Positions 46,418 through 56,825 of a DNA stretch of 64,000 nucleotides are shown here, in pieces (the first letter of the stretch is position 1; each line of letters begins with the position of its first letter). Position numbers and translations under genes: made by a program. The notes below the pieces were generated by a model that worked only from the letters and a program-made list of their open reading frames with translations, had not been told where the DNA came from and did no database searches. Origin of the DNA: Geobacter sp. (GTDB lineage Bacteria; Desulfobacterota; Desulfuromonadia; Geobacterales; Geobacteraceae); NCBI GenBank assembly GCA_003314535.1, contig POSG01000017.1, positions 1 to 64,000 on the forward strand. The letters run 5' to 3'.

Positions 46418-47926
46418 TCAAAGGGCGAAGTAAAATGATGCTCCCTTTCCGACTTCTCCCTCCGCCCAGATCCTTCCGCCGTGGCGTTGGATGATCCGCT
46501 GCACTGTGGCAAGGCCTATGCCGTGCCCATCGAATTCATCCCGGCTGTGAAGCCTCTGGAACGGGATAAAAAGTTTTTCCTTCATTGACATATCGAATCC
46601 GGCGCCGTTATCGCGGATGAAAAAGGCCCGCGTTTCACCGCAATCTCTTGTGCCGAATTCGATGAATGCCTCATCCTGCCGCGAAGTGTATTTCCATGCG
46701 TTGCCCAGGAGATTGTCCAAGGCCAGCCTGAAGAGCCGTTCATCCACGTCTGCGCAAAGCCCCTCCTCAATGGCGAACTCAACCCGGCGTTCGGGTTGGT
46801 CCTTTCTCAGGCGATCCGCGATTTCCCGCGCCATCCTGCTCAAATCGACTGCGTCCCTTGAGATTGATTGGTGGCTCAGCCGGGACAGCCGGAGCAGGGC
46901 GCTGATGATCTGGTCCATTCTCGCTGCTTCGGAATAAATATGCCTGACATAATCGGTTTTTTCCTTGTCCGAAAGGTCATGATCCTGTTCCAGGAGCAAC
47001 TGGCTGCAACAGTGAATGTTGTTGAGAGGGGCGCGGAGATCATGGGAAACAGTGCAGTTGAAAGCCTCCAGGTCATGGTTGGCGACTTCCAGCTCGGCGT
47101 TGGCATGCGCAAGTCTGTCGGAGAGATTGCGGTATCTCAACACGCTTTGCTTCAGTTCACGGAAAAGGACGTCGTATGGCCTGGACAGGCCGGTTTCGAT
47201 GAGTGCCTTGTAAAGGAACAGGAAGCCGATGAACTTCAGGAAATGTCCTGCCATGTTGCTGATGCCGTAAACATCCGAATAGATAGTGAAGGACAGCTCG
47301 GAGGCTATGAAGCACGTGATGCCCGTGGAAATGAGGCGCAGCACGTCCTTTTCAAATGAGTCCGCTTTCTTCCGGAGCAGAACGAGGGACGCTACGAGCA
47401 TGAGACAAATCAGGTATTCACTTGCCTTTTTGAACGGGGTGAGCCCCTGCCCGTCTATGAAGCAATCGGGGAAAAAACCGCCGAAGACTGCCGCCATGAG
47501 GAGCGCGGTAACGGACATGAACGTGGTTGCGGCAAAGCCGGCGCGCAATTTGCGGCCGATGAAGAACGGGGCTGCGAGGAGGGAAATGCTCTGCAGGTAC
47601 CGGGCAACGACCCAGAGCTGTGTCGGGAGATTCGGCCCGCCTCCCGGAAAGATTCCCATTCCCTTGTAGGACAGGGTGTGAAGAACGTCGACTGCGCCGA
47701 TGAACAGCGAGGCAATGCCGACAAGCAGGAAATAGTTGTTGTCCATGATGCGGCGGGTGTTCCAGGAGATCACGAACACCCCGCATGCGACGACGACGGA
47801 AAACATTTCCACGAGGGTATGGAAGAGGATAAAGTTGGAGCGCTCAGCCAGGTAAAGTCCGACGAGGCTGCCTGTTACCAGTGCTGGGGTAACGAATTTT
47901 GCGTAGCGGGAAGAACTGTCACTCAT
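46418..47926 (-). CDS. Sensor histidine kinase with MASE3 membrane sensor domain
   Basis: The 502-residue protein has about seven membrane helices in residues 10-235. They include the MASE3 pattern NYFLLVGIASLFIGAVDVLH and LHTLSYKGMGIFPG. A short coiled coil follows, then HisKA (CTVSHDLRAPLNNIH near residue 295) and HATPase (NLLGNAWKYTSR, DNGAGFDM, HGIGLATVQRIIQRHGG). It has no receiver domain and no adjacent regulator gene. MASE3 is thought to sense hydrophobic or membrane signals, but its ligands are unknown. Confidence 0.88.
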   Translation of the reverse strand: MSDSSSRYAKFVTPALVTGSLVGLYLAERSNFILFHTLVEMFSVVVACGVFVISWNTRRIMDNNYFLLVGIASLFIGAVDVLHTLSYKGMGIFPGGGPNLPTQLWVVARYLQSISLLAAPFFIGRKLRAGFAATTFMSVTALLMAAVFGGFFPDCFIDGQGLTPFKKASEYLICLMLVASLVLLRKKADSFEKDVLRLISTGITCFIASELSFTIYSDVYGISNMAGHFLKFIGFLFLYKALIETGLSRPYDVLFRELKQSVLRYRNLSDRLAHANAELEVANHDLEAFNCTVSHDLRAPLNNIHCCSQLLLEQDHDLSDKEKTDYVRHIYSEAARMDQIISALLRLSRLSHQSISRDAVDLSRMAREIADRLRKDQPERRVEFAIEEGLCADVDERLFRLALDNLLGNAWKYTSRQDEAFIEFGTRDCGETRAFFIRDNGAGFDMSMKEKLFIPFQRLHSRDEFDGHGIGLATVQRIIQRHGGRIWAEGEVGKGASFYFAL

Positions 47927-48032
47927 AACTTGTCCGGCAATCGAACCTTGGTCAGCATATTCTCACAAATTATGCAAGATGATCAACATCAAACATGAAC
48001 TTGCCCGGATACCGGTCCACCATTCTCGCTTA

Positions 48033-49343
48033 TCATTCATACAACAGGCTGAAAGCCGTCAGGAAAACAAGCTGGCAGGCTGCCACGATCCATCCGTTGC
48101 GCAGCATTGACTTCAAGTCCTCCGATTCGGCGAAGCCGAGGGAACTGACCATGTTGGCGCCGGGAAAGACGAAGTTGTGCACCCTGGTCGCCACCACCAG
48201 GGCAAGGGACCATGCGAGCATGGAAACGCCGTGCGTGGCAAGGAGCGGGGTGAACATCTGGTGCAGCAGCTTGAGGGTGGCCACCGTGGCGCCGCTTATG
48301 CCGAAGGCGCCCAGAAAGCCGCCGGCAATGACCACAGCCGGTTTGCCTCCAGCCTCGGTTAAGGGTTTCATGAGCGTTGCAAGAGCTGCGAACCCTCCGG
48401 ACTGTTCGACGAATCTTATGAACGGGTCCAGGAGAACGAACAGGAGGAACAGCCCGACATTTCCGGCCATTCCCCGGACCACCAGCTTGAGCAGTTCGCC
48501 GAATCGGAGGCCTCCTGCAAAGCCGGTGACGAGGGACAGGCCGAGCATTATGACGACTACGAACGAGGTGGGCGCTTTGACGATGATGCCGTATGCCACT
48601 GCTGCCAGGAAGGACAGGGCGAACACCCGGGTTGCCCGTCTGCTGCGGGGTGTCGGCTCGTAGCGTTCCGTGTCCCCGGGAGTTTCATAGGAAGCGGAGT
48701 GTCGTGTGCTGCGCTGGATTCTCTGGAGAACCACCCAGGTGACCAGGAGGGTGATTGCGGCCACCGGCAGGGAAACGAACAGCAGCATTTCGCCGTAGCC
48801 GATGCCGGTCAGGCCGAGCAGGGTGATGACGGGCGGCGTGAACGGGCCGAGTATCAGGGCTTCTTCTCCCACAGCCTGGAAAATGACTCCCACGGTGCTT
48901 CGTGAGAGCCCGACTGCCGCGGCTACGGGAAGGACGATGGGCGCTATGATCGCGTTCCCCCCTGCCATGGTGCCCAGGAGTCCCACGATAACCAGGCAGG
49001 AAGCCATGATCCCGAACATGGCCTTTCGTTCCGTGTCCACCCCGATGGTATGGATGATGCTGTGGACAATGGTGCGGGAGGCTCCGGTTGCGTTGAGCAC
49101 TTCTCCCAGTCCCCGGCCGAGCATTATGATCAGGCCGACGAGCGCGAGAAATGAGCCGAGGCTCTGCGCCAGGGCGTTTCCGAAGGAGACCATCGTCTGG
49201 CCGCTCAGCACTGCGCCGATCACGACGCACGTCGCGGTCGCGGCGAGGACATCCATCCCCCTGAAAACAAGCACGATGTAGATCGCCAGCGGCGCAAGCC
49301 CCAGCAATCCCCACAAGAATGTCCCATTCATACCCATGACCAT
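48033..49343 (-). CDS. Permease of the ion transporter superfamily (GntP/NhaC-like)
   Basis: From ATG 49343 the protein has 436 residues and about 11 to 12 membrane helices. Repeated features include FLALVGLIIMLGRGLGEVLNATGAS in the first half and AVVIAGGFLGAFGISGATVATLKLL in the second, two re-entrant-like halves typical of GntP, NhaC and related carriers. GTMAGGNAIIAPIVLPVAA resembles the substrate or sodium site of this superfamily. The open frame continues 77 codons upstream, but that part is hydrophilic and lacks coding character; ATG 49337 or 49331 are alternatives. The substrate, a carboxylate or Na+/H+, cannot be decided. Confidence 0.7.
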   Translation of the reverse strand: MVMGMNGTFLWGLLGLAPLAIYIVLVFRGMDVLAATATCVVIGAVLSGQTMVSFGNALAQSLGSFLALVGLIIMLGRGLGEVLNATGASRTIVHSIIHTIGVDTERKAMFGIMASCLVIVGLLGTMAGGNAIIAPIVLPVAAAVGLSRSTVGVIFQAVGEEALILGPFTPPVITLLGLTGIGYGEMLLFVSLPVAAITLLVTWVVLQRIQRSTRHSASYETPGDTERYEPTPRSRRATRVFALSFLAAVAYGIIVKAPTSFVVVIMLGLSLVTGFAGGLRFGELLKLVVRGMAGNVGLFLLFVLLDPFIRFVEQSGGFAALATLMKPLTEAGGKPAVVIAGGFLGAFGISGATVATLKLLHQMFTPLLATHGVSMLAWSLALVVATRVHNFVFPGANMVSSLGFAESEDLKSMLRNGWIVAACQLVFLTAFSLLYE

Positions 49344-49753
49344 CGCGGAACCCTGCAGAACAGGAAAAGGCCTCATATGACACAGATTACCGGGGGGGCG
49401 GACAGAAGTTTGCCCGTGCCCGCATTCACGGCAAATGTATCCGACATGAAACCCAAAGTCAACTTGGACCGATGGGAAGCAACCGGCTTCGCTCGGTTTC
49501 TTCCCGTCGCTCTCTTGCGATTCCTCTGAGCCCTGACTGCTCATCCGTACCCTCCTGTTTTTGCCGCCGCACAAGGCTTCACTGGGCCGGCTCGCTAGAA
49601 GCGCGAAATAAAAAGCAATAATTCCGAAGAATTAAAAATTTTAGTAAAGACTAATTATTTTCTTGTAAATAATATTGGATTGGTGGTATTTATATTCGTC
49701 GTTCTTATATTATCAATCTTTAATTGTATTGTACACATAAAGGGGGGGCGCAA

Positions 49754-50434
49754 TTGCATCTCAGCGACTGTTTCATGAAAACCTTTGCCTATGTGAGCTA
49801 TCTGCTCGCTTCGCCAGAATCGAGAATGCCGGGTTATGAGCAGGTGAAAGGCGATGTCCTGCGGCTTATCGCGGAGAGCGAGACGCTGTTTGCCCAAGGC
49901 GGGTTCTCGCGTGACGATTACGACCTTGCCCGATTCGCGGTCTGCGCCTGGGTGGACGAGGCGTTGCTGAATTCGTCGTGGGAGGAGCGGAACCGGTGGT
50001 TGAAGGACCAGCTGCAGCGACATTACTACCATACAACGGATGCCGGCGAAGAGTTCTTTGAACGGCTGAATGGGCTGGGGCTGCATCAGCGGGAAGTGCG
50101 GGAGGTTTTCTATCTCTGCCTTGCCATCGGCTTCACGGGGCGATACTGCCATCCCGGTGACGAATACCAGCTTGCGCAGGTGAAGACCGCAAATCTGAAG
50201 CTCCTGCTTGGAAGTTCCGTGGGCCTTCCGTCGCTGGAGCGCACCGACCTGTTTCCGGAAGCGCACCCTTCGGGCTCCCCTGAAAGCGGGAAAAAGAGGA
50301 TCAGGAGCGGAAAAAGGCTCCCCATGTACATCTGCCTGGCAGCGCCGGTGCTCCTCTTTTGCCTTCTGTTCCTTATTTACCGGTTCACCCTGGGGGGGGT
50401 CGGCGACAATTTCCTGAGGACGGTGGCGAACTGA
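49754..50434 (+). CDS. tssL: Type VI secretion protein TssL (DotU/IcmH family)
   Basis: I chose the TTG at 49754 (226 aa) because AGGGGGGG lies 6 nt upstream and the N-terminus (LSDCF) then matches the family. The cytoplasmic domain has the usual FAVCAWVDEALLNSSW, EEFFERL and YLCLAIGFTGRY motifs. One membrane helix near the C-terminus (about 193-214) anchors it, with no peptidoglycan-binding extension. TssL joins TssM and TssJ in the membrane complex of the secretion machine. It is the first gene of the locus, behind a very AT-rich upstream region, and ends one base before tssM starts. Confidence 0.92.
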   Translation: MHLSDCFMKTFAYVSYLLASPESRMPGYEQVKGDVLRLIAESETLFAQGGFSRDDYDLARFAVCAWVDEALLNSSWEERNRWLKDQLQRHYYHTTDAGEEFFERLNGLGLHQREVREVFYLCLAIGFTGRYCHPGDEYQLAQVKTANLKLLLGSSVGLPSLERTDLFPEAHPSGSPESGKKRIRSGKRLPMYICLAAPVLLFCLLFLIYRFTLGGVGDNFLRTVAN

Positions 50435-50435
50435 C

Positions 50436-53400
50436 ATGAAAGAAGTAATCAAAAAGATTTTCAGGGTTTGTCTCGTTTTGTCGGCCTGTGTCCTGGTCGC
50501 GCTGCTGGTATTCGGCGCCGCGCTGGTCCTCGAATGGCCGTTGTGGGTCGGATTCTTCCTGCTGCTCCTGCTGGCGGGCCTGTGCCTGGGCTGCCGTTTC
50601 CTGCGCAAGTTGCTGAAGAAGCGCCGGGAGGAGAATTTCGTCAGCGACATGGCCGAACAGGACATGGCCAGGATGCGGGCGGTCTCGGCCAGGGAAAAAA
50701 CCGAGTTCAAGGAACTGCACGACCGCTGGAAAGAGGCCGTGGAAAGGCTTCGCGCATCCCATCTGAAAAAATTCGGCAATCCTCTTTACGTTCTGCCCTG
50801 GTACATGGTGATCGGCGAGAGCGGGTCGGGCAAGACCACTTCCCTGAACAGCGCGCGCCTTGCCACGCCTTTCGCCGACTTCGGCAGGGTCCGCGGCATA
50901 TCCGGGACCAGGCAGTGCGATTGGTATTTCTTCGAGCAGGCCATTGTGATCGATACCGCCGGACGCTATACCAGGCCGGTCAACGGGGAGCAGGACAAGG
51001 AAGAGTGGCAGAAATTCCTTTCCCTGCTGCTCAGGTACAGGAGGCGTGAGCCGTTGAACGGGCTCATCGTTACCTTGGCGGCAGACCGCCTGCTTACGGC
51101 GCCACCGGAAGAGCTTGAAAAGGACGGCCGCGCCATCCGGCGCCGGATCGACGAACTCATGCGGGCGCTGGGGGTCCGTTTTCCGGTTTACACGCTGGTG
51201 ACCAAATGCGACCTGGTCAACGGGATCAACAGGTTTTGCGAGTGCCTCCCCGAGAAGAGCCTCAGCCAGCCCATGGGTTTCATAAACCAGGATCTTTCCC
51301 CGGATGTGGCGGCCTTTCTGGATCGGGCGCTGAATACCACTGACGAGCGACTGAGAAATCTTCGTCTCCAGCTTCTGCACGAACCGCGGGAGAAGAGCGC
51401 GGACCCGGCCCTGCTTCTCTTTCCGGAGGAATTCGAGCGGCTGAAACACGGGCTCGGCGTGTTCATGGGCAACGTCTTCAGCGAAAACCCCTACCAGGAA
51501 ACCCCTGCCCTGCGCGGGGTGTTTTTCAGCAGCGGGCGCCAGGAAGGCAGCCCCCATTCCCGGTTTTCGGAATGTGCGACAACCGCCGGAAAAAAGGAGG
51601 CCCTGCCCGGAACCGACAAGGGGCTGTTCCTCCATGATTTCTTTGCGTCGATCCTTCCCCGCGACCGTTCACTGCTGTCTCCCACCCGCCGGTCGCTCGA
51701 ATGGCGTTCGCTAACCGGAAACCTGGGCCTTACCTCGTGGGTGATCGTCGGCGTGGCGATTTGCGGCTTGCTCAGCTTTTCCTTTGTCAAAAACATGAAG
51801 ACCATCCGCGACATTTCCCAGGAAGTGTCCAGGCCCTCAACGATGCGTGGCGAGACGCTTTCCAATCTCGTTGCCGTGGAGCGGTTCCGCCGGGAGATAG
51901 CGGGAGCAGAGGAGCAGAACCGGAACTGGTGGATTCCGCGATTCGGGCTCAACGAGAGCATCAGGATCGAACGCGAGCTCAAGACCAGGTATTGCAGGCA
52001 ATTCAGGGGGTTTCTGCTCAATCCCTTCGATCAGCAGATGGCAAGCTCGATGGCGGGCCTGTCCCTGGCTACTCCGGATGAAGTTTATGGCCAGTACGTG
52101 GTCCACGTGGTGCGGCGAATCAACATCCTGAAAGCGCGGGCGCAAGGCGCGGGAATGGAGGGGCTGCAGGCGAAGCCGCAACCATCCTACGTCACTTTCC
52201 TGAACAATCCTGACCCCGGATTGACCCTGGAGGCGAAGAAAACGTTCGGTCCCCTCTACCTTTCGTATCTGCTCTGGCGGACGGACGCGGGTGACGCCGC
52301 CCGGGAAACGGCCGATCTCCAGTCATGGCTGAAGCAGATGATCGCCGCGAAAAACGGCAACCTGCAATGGATCGCCGCCTGGGTGGACAGCCAGAGCGGG
52401 CTTGCTTCCGTGACCTTGAGGGATTTCTGGGGAGGAAGCCTGGCTGTGCAGGGAGAGAAGTGGGTACAGCCTTCCTTCACCAGGAAGGGAAAAGAAGCTG
52501 TCGATTCCCTCATGCAGGAACTCCGGGCAGCCTTGCCCGAGCAGGGCTTGCTCACGGCCCGGAAGGCAGCCTTTGCAACCTGGTACCGCGATGCCGCACT
52601 GGGGTCGTGGCAGGGATTTGCCGCCGGATTTTCCAAAGGCGTGGAGAGATTGCGCGGTGCGGGCGAGTGGAGGTCGGTTGCAGCGGTAATGGCCGGTGAC
52701 AAGGGTCCGTATTTTTCGCTGTTGAACAGGATTGCCCTTGAGCTGGAGCCCCTGGCGAAAGAGGGGGGCCTGCCGCCCTGGCTGCAACAGGTTTACAGGT
52801 ACCAGGCCGAAAGGCTGCAAGGCGTGGTCCGTGTGCCGGCCAGACTGCAGAATGCCGGCAGCGGCAACAGGGTCATAAGAGCCGTGAGGAGAACCATCGG
52901 CAGAGATGCGGAGGCAAGCCAGGCAAAATCACCCTTGGCGGCCGGGAAGCCGTGCCAGGACTACCGCAAATCGCTGGCTGCAATTGCTCCCGCCGCAGCG
53001 TCGAGAAGCCTGGCGTTTCAGTTTGCATCACAGACCTTTGCCGAAGACCGGGTGACCGGAACGTCACCCTTCTACACCGCGGCCACGGCATTGGCCGCAA
53101 TGAAGAACGAAATGGCAGCATCGGGTCCGGATGACCTTTTCTGGCAGCTGCAGAGGGGCCCGCTGGAATTTCTCTGGGCCTTTGTCAGAAAGGAAAGCGC
53201 CTGCCAGCTCCAGTCCATATGGGAAGAACAGGTGCTGGCCCCGACCCTGGGGATGACCCCCCAGCAGGCCCTGCCGGTCATGGCTGGTCCTGATGGCCTT
53301 GCCTGGCGCTTCATGAAAGGGCCGGCGGCGCCATTCCTCAAGGGCAGCATGAACGGTTACCGGACAAAGGAAGCCCTGGGCGGGACGGTACAGCTGCACC

Positions 53401-53912
53401 CGGCGCTGTTTGCCTTTCTCGGCAAGGGAGCCCAGGCCCAGGCTGCTGTAGCGGCAATGGGCAGACCCCAGAATTTCAACGTCGGCATCAGGGGCCTGCC
53501 CACGGACGCAAATGCCGAAGCCGCCCTCAAGCCCCATACCACGCGTCTCGAACTTCAATGCGGGGGCAGCAGCCAGGTGCTGGTCAACAGCAACTACCCG
53601 GTGAGCAGGACATTTTCCTGGTCGCCCGATACCTGCGGTGATGTTGATCTGCAGATCGAGATAGGGGATGTAGTGCTGAACAGGCACTACATGGGGCAGG
53701 ACGGTTTCCCGAAGTTTCTCAGGGACATGCGTGGGGGGCGCAGAATCTTTGCTGCACGCGAATTCCCGGGCGAAAGCGTTGCATTGCAGCGCATGGGGGT
53801 CAAGTCCATTACCGTGAACTACAGGTTCATGGGAAGCGGCGCGATCCTGAAGCAGACCGCCACGTTGTCGGGGCAGGCGCCAAGGAGCATAGCACAGTGC
53901 TGGGCACAATAG
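50436..53912 (+). CDS. tssM: Type VI secretion protein TssM (IcmF family)
   Basis: The 1158-residue protein has two N-terminal membrane helices (about 9-58) and a cytoplasmic NTPase-like domain with an intact Walker A (VIGESGSGKTT near residue 130) and VIDTAGRY. A third helix lies near 425-450 (WVIVGVAICGLLSFSFV), and a long periplasmic part ends in a beta-rich domain. It forms the core of the membrane channel with TssL. Walker A is not universal in the family; here it is preserved. The end of the gene overlaps the next start by 16 bp. Confidence 0.94.
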   Translation: MKEVIKKIFRVCLVLSACVLVALLVFGAALVLEWPLWVGFFLLLLLAGLCLGCRFLRKLLKKRREENFVSDMAEQDMARMRAVSAREKTEFKELHDRWKEAVERLRASHLKKFGNPLYVLPWYMVIGESGSGKTTSLNSARLATPFADFGRVRGISGTRQCDWYFFEQAIVIDTAGRYTRPVNGEQDKEEWQKFLSLLLRYRRREPLNGLIVTLAADRLLTAPPEELEKDGRAIRRRIDELMRALGVRFPVYTLVTKCDLVNGINRFCECLPEKSLSQPMGFINQDLSPDVAAFLDRALNTTDERLRNLRLQLLHEPREKSADPALLLFPEEFERLKHGLGVFMGNVFSENPYQETPALRGVFFSSGRQEGSPHSRFSECATTAGKKEALPGTDKGLFLHDFFASILPRDRSLLSPTRRSLEWRSLTGNLGLTSWVIVGVAICGLLSFSFVKNMKTIRDISQEVSRPSTMRGETLSNLVAVERFRREIAGAEEQNRNWWIPRFGLNESIRIERELKTRYCRQFRGFLLNPFDQQMASSMAGLSLATPDEVYGQYVVHVVRRINILKARAQGAGMEGLQAKPQPSYVTFLNNPDPGLTLEAKKTFGPLYLSYLLWRTDAGDAARETADLQSWLKQMIAAKNGNLQWIAAWVDSQSGLASVTLRDFWGGSLAVQGEKWVQPSFTRKGKEAVDSLMQELRAALPEQGLLTARKAAFATWYRDAALGSWQGFAAGFSKGVERLRGAGEWRSVAAVMAGDKGPYFSLLNRIALELEPLAKEGGLPPWLQQVYRYQAERLQGVVRVPARLQNAGSGNRVIRAVRRTIGRDAEASQAKSPLAAGKPCQDYRKSLAAIAPAAASRSLAFQFASQTFAEDRVTGTSPFYTAATALAAMKNEMAASGPDDLFWQLQRGPLEFLWAFVRKESACQLQSIWEEQVLAPTLGMTPQQALPVMAGPDGLAWRFMKGPAAPFLKGSMNGYRTKEALGGTVQLHPALFAFLGKGAQAQAAVAAMGRPQNFNVGIRGLPTDANAEAALKPHTTRLELQCGGSSQVLVNSNYPVSRTFSWSPDTCGDVDLQIEIGDVVLNRHYMGQDGFPKFLRDMRGGRRIFAAREFPGESVALQRMGVKSITVNYRFMGSGAILKQTATLSGQAPRSIAQCWAQ

Positions 53913-56293
53913 AGAATGCACAGAACTGGCGTTGGGCTGCGTTCGGCAAGCATCCTGCTGCCGGAGACTATTTCCGGCTGGGTGACGACGCTCCGTTCTT
54001 CGATGGGCTGTTTTCCTGGGTCGAGGACGGCTACCAGCACCTGGTATCACGCGAAAACAGGGACCCGGATTTCTGCTCCTGGCGTTTCTGGGCCAGGGAT
54101 TCCGGCAGGGAATCCCTGGTATTCGGTGTCGTGAGGGTGAGCAGCGACAGTTTCGGCCGGCCTTATCCCCTGGTGATAACCGGTCTCGGGCCTCTCGATG
54201 CCTGGCAGTCGAACTGGGATCTTCTGCCTTTTTCCTGTGAGAAGACCTGGCTGCAGATCGAATTCCTTTCTTCCAACCTCTTTCCAGACCTGAAAAAGCT
54301 GGAGGAGGAGATACGGACTATCAGGCCCCCAGTGGCTGACTGGAACGAGCTTGCGGCAAAGCGAAAAGCGCTTAATGAATGCGGCTCGCCAACGGACCCT
54401 TACTCGTCATTCCTCGATTTCCGGGAACTGAAAAAGCTTGCAGCCTGTAACACGGACAGGGGCGAGGTTTTCGTCAGCCTGGATCGTGGCCCGTGCAACG
54501 ACAAGATCATGGGGGTGAGCCTGTGGCATTTTCTGTTCAGGGAATCGGCGTCCGCGGTTCCCAATGCCGTGTTCATGGGGGGGACACTGGAACAGGCATA
54601 CATGGCATTTTTCAGGCGCCCGTTGAAATCCCTGGATTTCATGCAGCTCTGGATGATTTCCGCCATAGGTGCGGGAAAAAACATTATCGGGACGGAGTAT
54701 TCCATGGATGTTTCCGAGTTGGGCAGGCTGCCGGTCAGCAACGACCGGCCCACGGGCTGCGATGTGCGCTATGATCCCGCGTTCGACGAGCTGCAGACAG
54801 AGGTGGACAAGCTGTCTTCGCCGGCTCTTGCAGGGTCGGTAGATTGGGAAAAGGTCTGCAGGTACTCCGCTGACATCCTTGCGCACAAGTCGAAAGATCT
54901 TCTGGTGGCGAGCTATCTGGCCGTGGCCCTGGCCCATACGAGGGGATCGGACGGTTTCGTGATGGGGCTCAAGATGTATCTCGACATCATGGAGCAGTTC
55001 TGGGAAGATCTGCACCCCTCGCGGATCCGCATGCGGGGCCGTGTCAGGGCCGTCGAATGGTGGGTGGAGAAGTCTGAAACCGCGTTGGCGCATGCAGCAG
55101 GCTTCACGTTTGCGCCTGCCCGGCTTGCCCTGGTCAGGGATTGCTTGAACAAGCTGGAAATCTTTCTCTCCGAGCACCTGGAAAAAGCCCCTTCCCTCTC
55201 TGCGATCAAGGATTATTTCAAAGCCTCGCCCGATGCCGCTGAAGAGCCGGCCCAACGGGAAGCTCCTCCGGCTGTATCCGGCTCGATGGTCGATCAAGGC
55301 GCGGCACAACCCGATCTTCAGCCCGCGATGGACGATGCGCAGGAAGTATCCCGCCTGGGTTCTCCCCACAGGGAAGCCGATGCCGCGCTGAATGACGGCA
55401 TGAACATGATCAGGGAATCGGCGGTGGTTCTGTTCCAGCGGGACCCGGCCTCATCCCGCTCCTACCGGATGATGCGAAAGGTGGCCTGGTGCGGCGTCGA
55501 AGAGCTGCCGCCGGCAGCGAACGGCAAAACCAGGATATCTCCACCGGCAACCATGGAAAAGAACCTCCTGTCCGACCTGAGGAACAGGGGCGACGCCGAG
55601 TCGCTCCTCAAGGCGGCCGAAGCCAGGCTTTCGCAGTACATATTCTGGCTGGACCTGAACCGCCTGTCCGCGGAAGCGCTTTCCCGGCTCGGCAGCCGTT
55701 TCGAGAGGGCACACGAGACGGTGTGCCAGGAGACCGCCTTTCTGCTGCATCGGCTGCCCGGGCTGGAGGAGCTTGCCTTCTCGGACGGAACTCCTTTTGC
55801 CAATCCTGAAACCAGGCAGTGGCTGGAAGGGGTCAACTTCAGATGTGCGCCAGCTCTGGAGCCGGTTCCCAGCCTGAATGGCCAGGTGGAGGGATATGCA
55901 ACGGAATCGATAATTGCGCTGAATGTGCCGGAAATTCAATTGATGGTGCGGAAGGGAAAGCTGGTCGAGGCAACGGAGGAGATGCAGCGCAGGCTGCGTG
56001 ATTGTGGTTCCAAGCGGGAAAGGTTTCTCTGGCGGCTGGCGCTGGCCGAGATGCTGATCAACGTGGGCAGGTCCAAGCTGGCGATCCCCCACATCGACCA
56101 GGTGCTGCGGGATATGGACCGGCACGAACTGGAGGAATACGACCCGGTTCTCGCGATGAGGGGGCTCAAGCTTGCCTGGCATGCCCTGCAGGCGCAGGCC
56201 GAGCAGAGATCCAGGGACCTGGCGACGGACGTGCTGCACCGCATAGGCCGCCTGGACATGCCGGAAATGATGAGACTGAAGGCTGACTGCTGA
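53897..56293 (+). CDS. TagF-TssA fusion protein of the type VI secretion system
   Basis: The 798-residue protein starts at GTG 53897, with AAGGAG 9 nt upstream. The first 150-200 residues are a TagF domain (FGKHPAAGDYFRLGDDAPFF, then DSFGRPYPLVITG), a regulator that can repress assembly after translation. From about 310 to 440 comes the ImpA_N-type domain of TssA (HTRGSDGFVMGLKMYLDIME, then QFWEDLHPSRIRMRGR), then a long helical C-terminal region (about 560-798) like that of VasJ-type TssA, which organises sheath polymerisation. Separate genes encode the two functions in many species, so a natural fusion links control and assembly. Confidence 0.85.
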   Translation: MLGTIENAQNWRWAAFGKHPAAGDYFRLGDDAPFFDGLFSWVEDGYQHLVSRENRDPDFCSWRFWARDSGRESLVFGVVRVSSDSFGRPYPLVITGLGPLDAWQSNWDLLPFSCEKTWLQIEFLSSNLFPDLKKLEEEIRTIRPPVADWNELAAKRKALNECGSPTDPYSSFLDFRELKKLAACNTDRGEVFVSLDRGPCNDKIMGVSLWHFLFRESASAVPNAVFMGGTLEQAYMAFFRRPLKSLDFMQLWMISAIGAGKNIIGTEYSMDVSELGRLPVSNDRPTGCDVRYDPAFDELQTEVDKLSSPALAGSVDWEKVCRYSADILAHKSKDLLVASYLAVALAHTRGSDGFVMGLKMYLDIMEQFWEDLHPSRIRMRGRVRAVEWWVEKSETALAHAAGFTFAPARLALVRDCLNKLEIFLSEHLEKAPSLSAIKDYFKASPDAAEEPAQREAPPAVSGSMVDQGAAQPDLQPAMDDAQEVSRLGSPHREADAALNDGMNMIRESAVVLFQRDPASSRSYRMMRKVAWCGVEELPPAANGKTRISPPATMEKNLLSDLRNRGDAESLLKAAEARLSQYIFWLDLNRLSAEALSRLGSRFERAHETVCQETAFLLHRLPGLEELAFSDGTPFANPETRQWLEGVNFRCAPALEPVPSLNGQVEGYATESIIALNVPEIQLMVRKGKLVEATEEMQRRLRDCGSKRERFLWRLALAEMLINVGRSKLAIPHIDQVLRDMDRHELEEYDPVLAMRGLKLAWHALQAQAEQRSRDLATDVLHRIGRLDMPEMMRLKADC

Positions 56294-56330
56294 AAGTTTT
56301 GCCTTATTCAATAAGCAAAGGAGCGGACAC

Positions 56331-56816
56331 ATGGCAAAGGAATCATCCATTGCGCCGAAGGAACGGGTGAACATCGTGTATCGGCCGTCCCTGGGCAATG
56401 CACAGGAAGAAGTCGAACTGCCGTTGAAAATGCTGGTGCTGGGGGATTTCACCGGGAGTCCGGATGAACGTCCTTTGGAAAAACGAGAGCCGGTGAACGT
56501 GGACAAGGACAATTTCAACGAGGTGCTGAAAGCGCAGAACATCAGCCTCAGTTTCAGCGTCCCCAACCGGCTCGCCGCGGAAGAGGGCGACGAACTCAAC
56601 GTCAGGCTGCGGCTGGAAACCATGAAGGATTTCGGGCCGGAAGCGATCGTTGACCAGGTACCCGAGCTCAGGCGACTTCTGGAACTGCGGGAAGCCCTCA
56701 GGGCGCTGAAGGGGCCCCTTTCCAATGTCCCGGAATTCCGCAGGAAAATCCAGGAGCTCATCAAGGATGACGCTACCAGGCAGAGACTTCTGACCGAAAT
56801 AGGGCTGGAAGGGTAA
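56331..56816 (+). CDS. tssB: Type VI secretion sheath protein TssB (VipA)
   Basis: The 161-residue protein is a standard small sheath subunit. It has SIAPKERVNIVYRPSLGNAQ at the N-terminus, LPLKMLVLGDFTG with the following DERPLEKREPVNVDKDNF, and the C-terminal SNVPEFRRKIQELIKD. GGAG precedes the ATG. It pairs with TssC to build the contractile sheath around the Hcp tube, and the tssC gene follows after 9 bp. Confidence 0.96.
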   Translation: MAKESSIAPKERVNIVYRPSLGNAQEEVELPLKMLVLGDFTGSPDERPLEKREPVNVDKDNFNEVLKAQNISLSFSVPNRLAAEEGDELNVRLRLETMKDFGPEAIVDQVPELRRLLELREALRALKGPLSNVPEFRRKIQELIKDDATRQRLLTEIGLEG

Positions 56817-56825
56817 GGAGGAAAT

